Shown here: positions 1-5,434 of the stretch, piece after piece
Layout of the letters: each line of letters starts with the position of its first letter
Position numbering within the stretch: position 1 is the stretch's first letter
Assembly (NCBI GenBank): GCA_007121485.1
Contig: SKKM01000281.1
Location: 1 to 5,434, forward strand
Reading direction: 5' to 3'
Source of the DNA: Wenzhouxiangella sp.
GTDB taxonomy: Bacteria > Pseudomonadota > Gammaproteobacteria > Xanthomonadales > Wenzhouxiangellaceae
DNA length: 5,434 bases
Position numbers and translations under genes: made by a program
The notes under the pieces: model-generated
Seen by the model: the letters and a program-made list of their open reading frames with translations, nothing else
Database searches by the model: none
What the model was told of the DNA's origin: nothing

Positions 1-2
1 AC

Positions 3-131
3 CGCGCGCCGGTGATCGGGCCGGGCGAGGCGGTGGAATTCGAAGTGCTGGCCGTGCCTGAACTGACCCGGGAATGGCTGCACTTCCATGTCGACCTGCT
101 TCAGGCCTTCGATCCGCCGTGCGGGGGCTAG
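3..131 (+). CDS. C-terminal end of an unidentified protein (5' truncated by window edge)
   Basis: The frame is open from the left edge to a TAG at 129-131, giving 42 residues that start RAPVIGPGEAVEFEVLAVPE and finish DPPCGG. The alternation of hydrophobic residues in VEFEVLAV after a Pro-Gly turn resembles the last strands of an extracellular beta-sandwich or Ig-like domain, but this is an impression from a short piece. A Cys lies three residues from the end. The other two forward frames are stopped early (13-15 and 59-61), and the amino-acid composition looks coding. I do not recognise the family. The gene lies 109 bases upstream of the next start, on the same strand. It does not carry the FxDRFE tail seen on two of its downstream neighbours. 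Confidence 0.6.
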   Translation, partial: RAPVIGPGEAVEFEVLAVPELTREWLHFHVDLLQAFDPPCGG

Positions 132-142
132 GGTCGTATCTG

Positions 143-161
143 CTGCCGTTCGGGCCGGCAG
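143..161 (+). other. Short hairpin between genes, possible weak transcription end
   Basis: CTGCCG (143-148) and CGGCAG (156-161) are perfect complements around a 7-base loop, 12 bases after the upstream stop codon. No run of T follows, so it is not a canonical intrinsic terminator. It could stabilise a 3' end or be chance in GC-rich DNA. Confidence 0.25.
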
Positions 162-204
162 ACCGGCTTCTGCCCCAGCGAGGCGCCTGAACGCATGGGC
201 GCGC

Positions 205-234
205 TTGAACTCCGGTAGGTACTTCAACTATGTT
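205..234 (+). promoter_or_regulatory. Candidate sigma-70-type promoter upstream of the Asp-box protein
   Basis: TTGAAC (205-210) and TATGTT (229-234) each match the -35 and -10 consensus at four of six positions and are 18 bases apart. A start site about seven bases after the -10 box would fall at or next to the ATG at 241. That implies a very short leader or a leaderless message, which fits the weak ribosome-binding site (only AAGG at 235-238, two bases from the ATG). Matches of this quality arise by chance, so confidence is low. Confidence 0.25.
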
Positions 235-240
235 AAGGCG

Positions 241-3200
241 ATGACTCGCCTGAGCCTGTTGCTGGGAGTGCTTTTTGTTGTGGTCGTGCCGGAACTGAGC
301 TTTGCTCAGGCTTTCGGGACGTTCAGGCAGTTGCCCCAGATGCCCGGGGGGCAAGTCCGGGACGTCGTGCATCATCCGCAAACCGAAGGTCTGGTCTTTG
401 CACTGAGTGCGGGCTCGACCTACCGGAGCGTGGACGGTGGTGCGAGCTGGCAGCAGGTCTTTTTCGAGAACGACGAGCAGCGCCTGCAACGGCTGGGCGT
501 GCGCAACATCGCCTTTTCTCCGAACGATCCGAGCCTTGTCTTTGCGGTGTCGAACAATGCAGATGGAGCATTCGCGATTGGTGATGAGCGCGCGATCTAC
601 AAGTCAGCGGATGAAGGGCGGACCTGGCGGAAGATCGACCATGCGCCGCTTGACAGCCTTCGGCCTGGCCTACTTGGCGTGGCTGGTCCCGATGATCCGG
701 TTTTGGTTCTCAATGGTTTCGTCGGTGCTCTTCCGCAGGTCTTTACTAGCGATGACCTGGGCCTGACCTGGCAAAACATTTCGCCTGATGGGCTGGCCAT
801 TGGATGCTCTGTTCAACAGTTGCCGATTGAAGCATTGATGTGCCTGTCTGACTCAACACCGTCTGGACTGCTCTTGCTGTTCTCGGAAGATCTGGGTGTG
901 ACATGGAGTCAGGGTGAAATACCTTTTGATAGTGTAATGCAGATGATCCGTGACCCGGTGGACCCGCAGCGTCTTTTGGTGACCGGCATTCATGCCGAAT
1001 TGGGTCGAGGCGTTTTCAGGAGTGAAGATCTTGGCAAGTCTTGGCAGTTATTGACGGACGAACCGATTTTTAGGCCCTTTCGCATTGCGCCGTCTGATCC
1101 GGATTTCATTTATAGCGGCGGGATCTCTAACCGAACCAGCATGTTTGTCTCGATGGATGGGGGAGATACCTGGGAAAGGGCAAGCCCCGGTCCTGGCTCC
1201 ATTGAAGGCATTAATGGTGAGGGCTTCTTTGCGTCGATCGAAGGTTTGTCCATTAATCCTCTTGATCATCTCAATGTCCTGGTCGCGGTCGACGGGCGTG
1301 GCATCTGGAGTACCTCCGATGGCGGTGAAAGTTGGGAGATGTCATCCGAGGGATTTTTCTCAGAAACAACTCTTTTGGCCTCCGCTGAGCATGACGGCAG
1401 GCCGTTCATGCTCGCAGGCAATCGTCTGGAGACTAGAAGGGTGCTCGCGGATCAAACCGAATGGCAATGGGTCAATCGTGTCAGTGGTAGACGTCCCAAT
1501 TGGCCATTCGTTTCGGATCCCATTTCTGCCTCGGTCATTGCTCGGCGAAATGCGGTTTCAATCGACGGCGGTGCAAGTTGGACTGCTTACGATAATACGA
1601 GTGACCGGGTCGGTTCGGCCAAGGTGGTGCCGATTGCTGGAACTTTTGGCCGGAAAATGATTGCCAATGCCCCTGGCCAGACGCTGAACACGGCTGACCT
1701 GGTTAGATCCGAAGATGGCGGAGCTTCTTGGCAACTTGTTCTGTCTGAGGTTCAACTGAGGAGTTTTGCAAGCGGAATAACCTCCGAGGGTGTGTCTGTA
1801 ATCTACGCAAGGTCTTCATCCGGTATATATCGTTCCAAGGATGGTGGTCTCTCGTGGGAAATTTTGCCGGGAACTGGAATTGAAAATCCTCCGGATTGGT
1901 TTGGGTGCGCCGGTGCATGCATAAGCCTGCTGGTGTCGGAAAGGGATTCCGCGGAGCGAATCTGGGCGCATACAAGTGGGGGTCTGTACTTTTCCGATGA
2001 TGCTGCCGAAAACTGGTCTGCATTCGGCAAGTTTGAAACGGACTTTTTTTCGCGCGTTGCCCTTTCAAGCAGAAACAACCAGATGATCTTCATCTACGCT
2101 GCTGAGCCTCTTGGTGTTATGTATTCGATGGATGGGGGAGATAACTGGCAGGAGATTCCGAGAGAATTCCTGGCCACAAGCGGAGAGTTGGTGTATTGGG
2201 AAAATCTGACCGGTACGTTCGATCATGGCATTGCTGATCTGGTTTATGACGACGCCAATTCCCGCTTGCTTCTGTCTCTGCCCGGGTCCGGACTGCTTGA
2301 AAGTCGGATCGAGGTTCTCGAGGCGGGAATGACATTCGTGGTTGATAGCTCTTTCTCCGAGGTCGGCGAGGCGGTTGAGTTCACTGGCGTCGTGACCAAT
2401 GTCAGCTCCTGGAACCTGGCAGGTTTCGACGTGGATTTTCCGGGTGCAGAGTCGTTTTCCTGCGATTCGGTCGTGGAGATCCCTCCGGGCGGCAGCATGG
2501 AGTGCGCGGGGCGGTATGCGGCCGCTCAGGGTGATCTGGATCGGGGCGAGTTGACCGGGGTGTTGGTGGCTTCGGCAGCCTCGCCCGATGGGAATCGCTT
2601 TGGCAGCACGGCCACGGACACGACCGATGCCGTCCAGATGCCCGCCGTGGAGATTGAGGCGGAGGTCTTGACCGGGGACGGCTACACCTCGCTTTCAGAG
2701 CAGATCCGGATTCGAGTGACTATCACGGCTGCAGGGAACGTGAGCCTTCAGGAGCCGATGATTGATGCTCAGGATCTTGAGCTGATCGAATGCGAGAAAA
2801 GCGGTGAGGGGGAAGGCGCCCAGTTCCTGATTGGCGACCAGTTTGAATGTGAATACATTCATTTCGTCTGGATCGAGGACCTGGAAGCCGGGAGTTTCTC
2901 CTGGACGTTTTACGGCGGGGCGCTGGACCCCAACGGAAACGAAGTGATCAGTGAGCCGGCCACCATCACGGCACAGGCCGAGCGTACCAATTCGAGCGTC
3001 ACGCCCGAGGCGATCGATTTTGGCGAAGTGCAGACGGGCGTATCGGCACAGACAGTCTCGGTCTTTGTATCCAATGACGGCCCCCTGCGTCTGATGGTGT
3101 TTGGCGTTGAAGTCGATGGTGGTGGGGACGCGTTTTCGGCAATTCAGAATTGCTCGCCATGGCAGTTTGTCTCGGTTGACGATCCCTGCGAGATTTTGGT

Positions 3201-3336
3201 GACGTTTACGCCGCAAGCAGCGGGGGCTTTTTCGTCGCAGCTGCGAATCCGCACGTCCAGCGAACAAGGGCCGCACCTCGTGCCGCTGCAAGGCACAAGT
3301 GGAGCAAGCATTTTCCACGATCGCTTTGAGGACTAG
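241..3336 (+). CDS. Secreted Asp-box beta-propeller protein with Ig-like domains and an IFHDRFED C-terminal tail
   Basis: This is a 1031-residue exported protein. I chose the ATG at 241 because it opens directly on a classical signal peptide (MTR, then LSLLLGVLFVVVV, then PELSFA before QA). The frame could open at 88, but the 51 extra residues are Arg/Ala-rich, look non-coding and overlap the upstream gene. Residues 63-636 hold twelve Asp-box motifs (S-x-D-x-G-x-[ST]-W, e.g. SVDGGASW, SEDLGKSW, SKDGGLSW) spaced mostly 42-59 residues apart. This pattern is typical of sialidase, sortilin/VPS10 and Ycf48-like propellers. No sialidase catalytic set is evident, so a binding or structural role is more likely than an enzymatic one. 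Residues about 692-800 resemble a DUF11/DUF7507 repeat (C-x-PPGGSMEC, then QGDLDRGELTG). Residues 802-915 look like a diverged second copy. Residues 917-1021 match an ASH/choice-of-anchor-D-like domain (VTPEAIDFGEVQTG, then ILVTFTPQAAGAFSSQLRI). The last eight residues, IFHDRFED, form a probable C-terminal tag shared with the downstream protease. The propeller part is visibly less GC-rich than the neighbouring genes. Specific function is unknown. Confidence 0.9.
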   Translation: MTRLSLLLGVLFVVVVPELSFAQAFGTFRQLPQMPGGQVRDVVHHPQTEGLVFALSAGSTYRSVDGGASWQQVFFENDEQRLQRLGVRNIAFSPNDPSLVFAVSNNADGAFAIGDERAIYKSADEGRTWRKIDHAPLDSLRPGLLGVAGPDDPVLVLNGFVGALPQVFTSDDLGLTWQNISPDGLAIGCSVQQLPIEALMCLSDSTPSGLLLLFSEDLGVTWSQGEIPFDSVMQMIRDPVDPQRLLVTGIHAELGRGVFRSEDLGKSWQLLTDEPIFRPFRIAPSDPDFIYSGGISNRTSMFVSMDGGDTWERASPGPGSIEGINGEGFFASIEGLSINPLDHLNVLVAVDGRGIWSTSDGGESWEMSSEGFFSETTLLASAEHDGRPFMLAGNRLETRRVLADQTEWQWVNRVSGRRPNWPFVSDPISASVIARRNAVSIDGGASWTAYDNTSDRVGSAKVVPIAGTFGRKMIANAPGQTLNTADLVRSEDGGASWQLVLSEVQLRSFASGITSEGVSVIYARSSSGIYRSKDGGLSWEILPGTGIENPPDWFGCAGACISLLVSERDSAERIWAHTSGGLYFSDDAAENWSAFGKFETDFFSRVALSSRNNQMIFIYAAEPLGVMYSMDGGDNWQEIPREFLATSGELVYWENLTGTFDHGIADLVYDDANSRLLLSLPGSGLLESRIEVLEAGMTFVVDSSFSEVGEAVEFTGVVTNVSSWNLAGFDVDFPGAESFSCDSVVEIPPGGSMECAGRYAAAQGDLDRGELTGVLVASAASPDGNRFGSTATDTTDAVQMPAVEIEAEVLTGDGYTSLSEQIRIRVTITAAGNVSLQEPMIDAQDLELIECEKSGEGEGAQFLIGDQFECEYIHFVWIEDLEAGSFSWTFYGGALDPNGNEVISEPATITAQAERTNSSVTPEAIDFGEVQTGVSAQTVSVFVSNDGPLRLMVFGVEVDGGGDAFSAIQNCSPWQFVSVDDPCEILVTFTPQAAGAFSSQLRIRTSSEQGPHLVPLQGTSGASIFHDRFED
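427..2148 (+). repeat. Twelve degenerate Asp-box (BNR) protein repeats
   Basis: Counting from the ATG at 241, the motifs begin near residues 63, 122, 170, 215, 261, 304, 358, 440, 490, 532, 585 and 629. Spacing is regular except for an 82-residue gap between the seventh and eighth, suggesting two propellers of about seven and five or more blades. The eleventh copy (SDDAAENW) has lost its glycine. The sixth and twelfth copies share an exact 19-base stretch (1150-1168 and 2125-2143) coding SMDGGD. Confidence 0.85.
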
Positions 3337-3536
3337 GAAACCTGCTCTCGGTCCGTCCGGTGAACGGAGCCGATGGGGGACTGTCTGCTGCCTGACAGGC
3401 GCTGGCTCCAACCGACAGCGGGGTGTGGGTGGGTGGCGAGATCAATCTCGCCGGCGACCAGGAGACCGCCGGCCTGGCCTTTTTCCGGATTCAGGACCAG
3501 GTTTGCCTGGATCGATTCCAGGGGGAAGAGGAGTAA
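3337..3536 (+). pseudogene. Decayed C-terminal fragment of a secreted repeat protein ending in CLDRFQGEEE
   Basis: In the third forward frame the sequence directly after the preceding stop reads like protein. It contains LLSVRPVNGADGGLSAA, a TGA at 3393-3395, then QALAPTDSGVWVGGEINL, AGDQETAGLAFFRIQDQ and VCLDRFQGEEE before TAA at 3534-3536. The segment VWVGGEINLAGDQ...GLAFFR resembles the repeat of secreted propeller-like proteins of the delta-60 type (a [VI]xxGGxF..[IA]G...x..[IL]AR.. pattern). The TGA could be a mutated TGG Trp codon. The end aligns with the tails of both neighbours (DRF, then E or Q). No start codon with a ribosome-binding site is visible and the other two frames look non-coding. 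I read it as the remnant of a deleted or recombined paralogous secreted gene. It could instead be a chance open stretch in GC-rich DNA. Confidence 0.5.
3435..3452 (+). repeat. 18-bp interrupted palindrome
   Basis: GGCGAGAT (3435-3442) and ATCTCGCC (3445-3452) are perfect complements around a CA centre. As RNA this gives a 7-bp stem with a TCAA tetraloop. It lies inside the presumed gene remnant and no T-run follows. It may be a protein-binding site, a stabilising hairpin or coincidence. Confidence 0.3.
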
Positions 3537-3575
3537 ACGCGGGCTTCAGGCCCCTTCAAAGAATTGCCTTGCTGC

Positions 3576-3599
3576 TCCTGACGCATAATGGCGTCAGGA
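3576..3599 (+). promoter_or_regulatory. Perfect inverted repeat overlapping a -10-like box upstream of the metallopeptidase
   Basis: TCCTGACGC (3576-3584) and GCGTCAGGA (3591-3599) are perfect 9-bp arms around ATAATG. The loop and its edge form CATAAT (3584-3589), a five-of-six match to the sigma-70 -10 consensus, but no good -35 sits at 16-18 bases. Transcription from it would start near 3596, leaving a leader of about 25 bases before the ATG at 3621. A repressor or activator bound to this dyad would cover the -10 element, so an operator is plausible. The alternative is an RNA hairpin; no T-run follows, so it is not an intrinsic terminator. Confidence 0.4.
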
Positions 3600-3606
3600 T
3601 AGCTGC

Positions 3607-3614
3607 AGGGGAGG
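3607..3614 (+). promoter_or_regulatory. Ribosome-binding site of the metallopeptidase
   Basis: AGGGGAGG lies six bases before the ATG at 3621. This strong Shine-Dalgarno match fixes that start over the in-frame ATG at 3630. Confidence 0.75.
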
Positions 3615-3620
3615 CGCTCG

Positions 3621-4925
3621 ATGCGCCAGATGCTTTGGGTCTTTCTGATCATGCCGACACTTGGATGGTCGGACGAATGGCGACTTTCGGTTGCCGACTG
3701 GTCTCGGCTGGCAGGTCTGGAGACGACGCGCACAATGACGCTGGACGCACCTGGCGCGCGGGATGTCGACGGACGCCTGGTTTTCGAACGCGTTGAGTTG
3801 CGTGCGCCGGGTGCCGAAGTGTGGGCGATGGTCGACGGCGAGCGCCGCGCTTTGCCACCGACCGGGCAGGTGGTTCTCAGTGGACGTGATCCGGCGCGGC
3901 CGGACTGGCGATTCACCCTGGTATTCGACTCGGATGGACAACTGGCGGCGGGAGCGGTGTACGCCGACCGGGGTTTGCAGTCGCTGCGGGCCTATGCCGA
4001 CCGCGACTCGATCTTGCTGCGGGCATTCGACATCGACGATCTTCTGCCGGACGGGGTGCGGACCGATTTTCAGTGCGCCAACGAAGCGTTGCAGTCGGTG
4101 GCAGACTACGAGCTGCCCCTCGCCGGTGCCGGCGCGCGCATCCAGGGCGCGCCGCGGTCCGATACCCTGCGCGTGGGCGTGCTGACCATCGACACCGACA
4201 AGGAGTGGCTGGAAAAGCGCTTCTCTGACAACGTCGCCAATGCAGCGGCCTGGATCGAGCAGCTGGTGGCGGTGACCAATGTGCTCTTCGAGCGTGATGT
4301 AAACCTGCGCATGTTGCAGGGCGAGACCATCCTGCGGGTGGGCTCCGATCCTTATACGGCGGGCGGCAGTGCCGCGAACCGGGAGCGGCTGGAGGAGTTT
4401 GGGCAGTACTGGTTCAGCAACTTTGCATCCACCCCGCGCACCCATGCCGCGCTGATTTCCGGGCGTTCGAGCAGCGGCAATTCGGCGGCGGGGATCGCCT
4501 GGCTCAATACCTACTGTCGGCAGCAGCGCGTGGGCGGGAGCTACAGCCTGAACCAGCTGTTCTGGAATCAGAATATCGGCGTGAACTCTAGCGCGCGGAT
4601 TTTTGCCCATGAGATCGGACACAACCTGGGTTCGGTGCACACCCACTGCTACAACCCGCCGGTTGACCAGTGTTACAACGCCGAGTCGGGCTGCTTCGAC
4701 GGCACGCCCAGCTGTCCGGCGGGGGGAAGCGGCACCCTGATGAGTTACTGCAATTTTCCGGGACCCAGCGGCGCCAACTGCGGCCAGGCCCGCCTGGAAC
4801 TCCATCCCACGGTGGCCAGCTTGATCGACAGTCGCATCGAGGCCAACTATCCTGCATGCATCCAGGACTTTGTCGAAGACGAAGTGGTGATCGATCCGCT
4901 GTTTGAGGATCGCTTCGAGACCTGA
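3621..4925 (+). CDS. Secreted M12B (reprolysin/adamalysin-like) zinc metallopeptidase with LFEDRFET tail
   Basis: A 434-residue exported endopeptidase precursor. Residues 183-412 show the reprolysin-type catalytic domain. It opens with LRVGVLTIDTDKEW and continues ...VTNVLFERDVNLRM. The zinc site is HEIGHNLGSVH, with ligands His330, His334 and His340 and catalytic Glu331, and the Met-turn is LMSYC (Met374). Eight Cys between 299 and 413 could form four disulfides, as expected for a protein folded outside the cytoplasm. Residues 1-17 (MRQMLWVFLIMPTLGWS) look like a short signal peptide. Residues about 18-180 are a likely inhibitory propeptide with a single Cys152, which might act as a cysteine switch, although the PKxCG context is absent. 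The C-terminal extension from about 414 is acidic (FVEDEVVIDP) and ends in LFEDRFET, matching the tail of the upstream Asp-box protein. Expected role: extracellular protein degradation; the substrate is unknown. A strong ribosome-binding site and a palindrome precede it. The 91-base gap to the ribonuclease gene allows but does not prove cotranscription. Confidence 0.95.
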   Translation: MRQMLWVFLIMPTLGWSDEWRLSVADWSRLAGLETTRTMTLDAPGARDVDGRLVFERVELRAPGAEVWAMVDGERRALPPTGQVVLSGRDPARPDWRFTLVFDSDGQLAAGAVYADRGLQSLRAYADRDSILLRAFDIDDLLPDGVRTDFQCANEALQSVADYELPLAGAGARIQGAPRSDTLRVGVLTIDTDKEWLEKRFSDNVANAAAWIEQLVAVTNVLFERDVNLRMLQGETILRVGSDPYTAGGSAANRERLEEFGQYWFSNFASTPRTHAALISGRSSSGNSAAGIAWLNTYCRQQRVGGSYSLNQLFWNQNIGVNSSARIFAHEIGHNLGSVHTHCYNPPVDQCYNAESGCFDGTPSCPAGGSGTLMSYCNFPGPSGANCGQARLELHPTVASLIDSRIEANYPACIQDFVEDEVVIDPLFEDRFET

Positions 4926-5006
4926 AAAGTTGTTCTAACTGCTTTGGATCCAGGAGACAAGCGCGGCGGGCCAGGGCTGAGAAGCCGGTCTGCATGGATT
5001 GACCTC

Positions 5007-5013
5007 AGGGAGG
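5007..5013 (+). promoter_or_regulatory. Ribosome-binding site of the ribonuclease
   Basis: AGGGAGG sits three bases before the ATG at 5017. The spacing is short but the match is strong, and it selects the start that gives a clean signal sequence. I found no convincing promoter in 4926-5006, so readthrough from the protease gene is possible. Confidence 0.6.
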
Positions 5014-5016
5014 CGC

Positions 5017-5434
5017 ATGAAAAAACTGGTCTTGATCCTGCTGGCGGCCGCGCTGCTGTTTGCCGGCTACGAGCGACTGGCCGAGCAGGACTGGTGGCCA
5101 GCGCCGGGCGGGGACTCGGCCGCCTACAGCGATCCCGCCCTGGTGCTGCGCGCGATCGAGGTGCGCGACCTGGACGGCCGGGTCGCCTGGCGCGGCAATG
5201 TTGACCTGGCGCCGCACCTGGCGCGCATCGAGCGCGGCGAGCGCGACCCGCACCGCAACGACGGCGGAATCTTCCACAACCGCGAGCAGCGTCTGCCCGA
5301 CCGCCCCGTCGGTCACTACCGCGAATACGTCATCCGCACGCCGGGCATCAACCACGCCGGGCCGCAGCGCCTGGTGATCGGACGCGACGGCGAGATCTGG
5401 TACACCAGCGATCACTATCGAAGTTTCCGGAGGG
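5017..5434 (+). CDS. Exported guanyl-specific ribonuclease, barnase/RNase Sa (N1/T1) family (3' end cut by window)
   Basis: 139 codons are visible, with no stop before the edge. Family members end within a few residues of DHYxSF, so probably only a short tail is missing. Residues 1-17 (MKK, then LVLILLAAALLFAG) form a signal peptide or N-terminal anchor. The catalytic fold follows: DPHRNDGGIFHNRE (77-90), LPDRPVGHYREYVIRTPG (93-110), GPQRLVIG and IWYTSDHYRSF (127-137). By alignment with barnase and RNase Sa, Glu103 is the general base (barnase Glu73, RNase Sa Glu54), His133 the general acid (His102, His85) and Arg118 the phosphate-binding Arg (Arg87, Arg69). The position of the other catalytic Arg (barnase Arg83, RNase Sa Arg65) is Ala114 in an ungapped alignment. 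No Cys is present, unlike RNase Sa. The known reaction is cleavage of single-stranded RNA 3' of guanosine through a 2',3'-cyclic phosphate. Relatives in this bacterial group are often followed by a barstar-type inhibitor gene, which would lie beyond the window. Confidence 0.93.
   Translation, partial: MKKLVLILLAAALLFAGYERLAEQDWWPAPGGDSAAYSDPALVLRAIEVRDLDGRVAWRGNVDLAPHLARIERGERDPHRNDGGIFHNREQRLPDRPVGHYREYVIRTPGINHAGPQRLVIGRDGEIWYTSDHYRSFRR

Noticed and set aside
88..240. N-terminal extension of the Asp-box protein to the ATG at 88
   Set aside because: It overlaps the upstream coding end, is Arg/Ala-rich without motifs, and would bury the signal peptide 51 residues inside the protein.
427..2148. 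Sialidase (neuraminidase) activity for the Asp-box protein
   Set aside because: Asp-boxes are structural and occur in many propellers. I could not identify the Arg triad, Tyr/Glu pair or FRIP-type motif needed for a sialidase.
2695..3411. A 238-codon minus-strand open frame opposite the end of the Asp-box gene
   Set aside because: Its translation has no recognisable family, while the + strand shows a well-formed ASH-like domain across the same bases.
3458..3484. CCAGG / CCTGG stem followed by TTTTT as a rho-independent terminator
   Set aside because: The stem has only five pairs with a ten-base loop and two bases before the T-run. The T-run also fits the Phe-Phe codons of the remnant reading frame, so it is too weak to annotate.
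3299..3796. A 165-codon + strand frame bridging the Asp-box and protease genes
   Set aside because: It overlaps both good genes in another frame and its composition is Arg/Gly/Pro-rich without motifs. The better protein-like signal in the gap is in a different frame.
4074..4076. Cys152 as a defined cysteine switch of the protease
   Set aside because: It is the only Cys in the presumed propeptide, but the surrounding FQCAN does not match the usual PKxCG-type context. Noted only as a possibility in the gene entry.
3594..4805. A 403-codon open frame on the minus strand opposite the metallopeptidase gene
   Set aside because: Long antisense frames are expected opposite GC-rich genes. The translation shows no recognisable domain, and the + strand gene has clear catalytic motifs and a ribosome-binding site.
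4944..5377. Two out-of-frame + strand open frames over the ribonuclease gene (4944-5204 and 5060-5377)
   Set aside because: Both are alternative-frame shadows. The frame from 5017 gives an unmistakable barnase-family protein.

Overview
The window looks like chromosome of a GC-rich gammaproteobacterium, most likely from the Xanthomonadales/Lysobacter/Wenzhouxiangella neighbourhood. This is an inference from three things: the high GC of the flanking genes, the Gram-negative-type barnase/RNase Sa-like ribonuclease, and secreted proteins ending in a short [IL]FxDRFE tail. No rRNA, tRNA, transposase, integrase or CRISPR array is visible.

Layout, all on the + strand. (1) Bases 3-131 are the last 42 codons of an unidentified, probably beta-rich protein. 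(2) Bases 241-3336 encode a large exported protein of 1031 aa: a signal peptide, twelve Asp-box (BNR) motifs forming one or more beta-propellers, two DUF11/DUF7507-like beta-sandwich domains, one ASH/choice-of-anchor-D-like domain, and the tail IFHDRFED. (3) Bases 3337-3620 hold no intact gene. In one frame they carry what looks like the decayed C-terminus of another secreted repeat protein, ending in the related string CLDRFQ. Next comes a perfect 9-bp inverted repeat whose loop overlaps a CATAAT -10-like box. (4) Bases 3621-4925 encode a secreted M12B/reprolysin-like zinc metallopeptidase (434 aa) with HEIGHNLGSVH, a Met-turn and the tail LFEDRFET. (5) Bases 5017-5434 encode a signal-peptide-bearing guanyl-specific ribonuclease of the barnase/RNase Sa (N1/T1) family, cut by the window edge a few residues before its end.

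The three largely complete genes all encode exported proteins, and two are degradative enzymes. They are separated by 284 and 91 bases and look like neighbouring export genes more than one tight operon. The most unusual feature is the shared short C-terminal motif on otherwise unrelated proteins, with a third, decayed copy between them. It behaves like a sorting or processing tag but lacks the hydrophobic helix and basic end of PEP-CTERM, GlyGly-CTERM or LPXTG signals.
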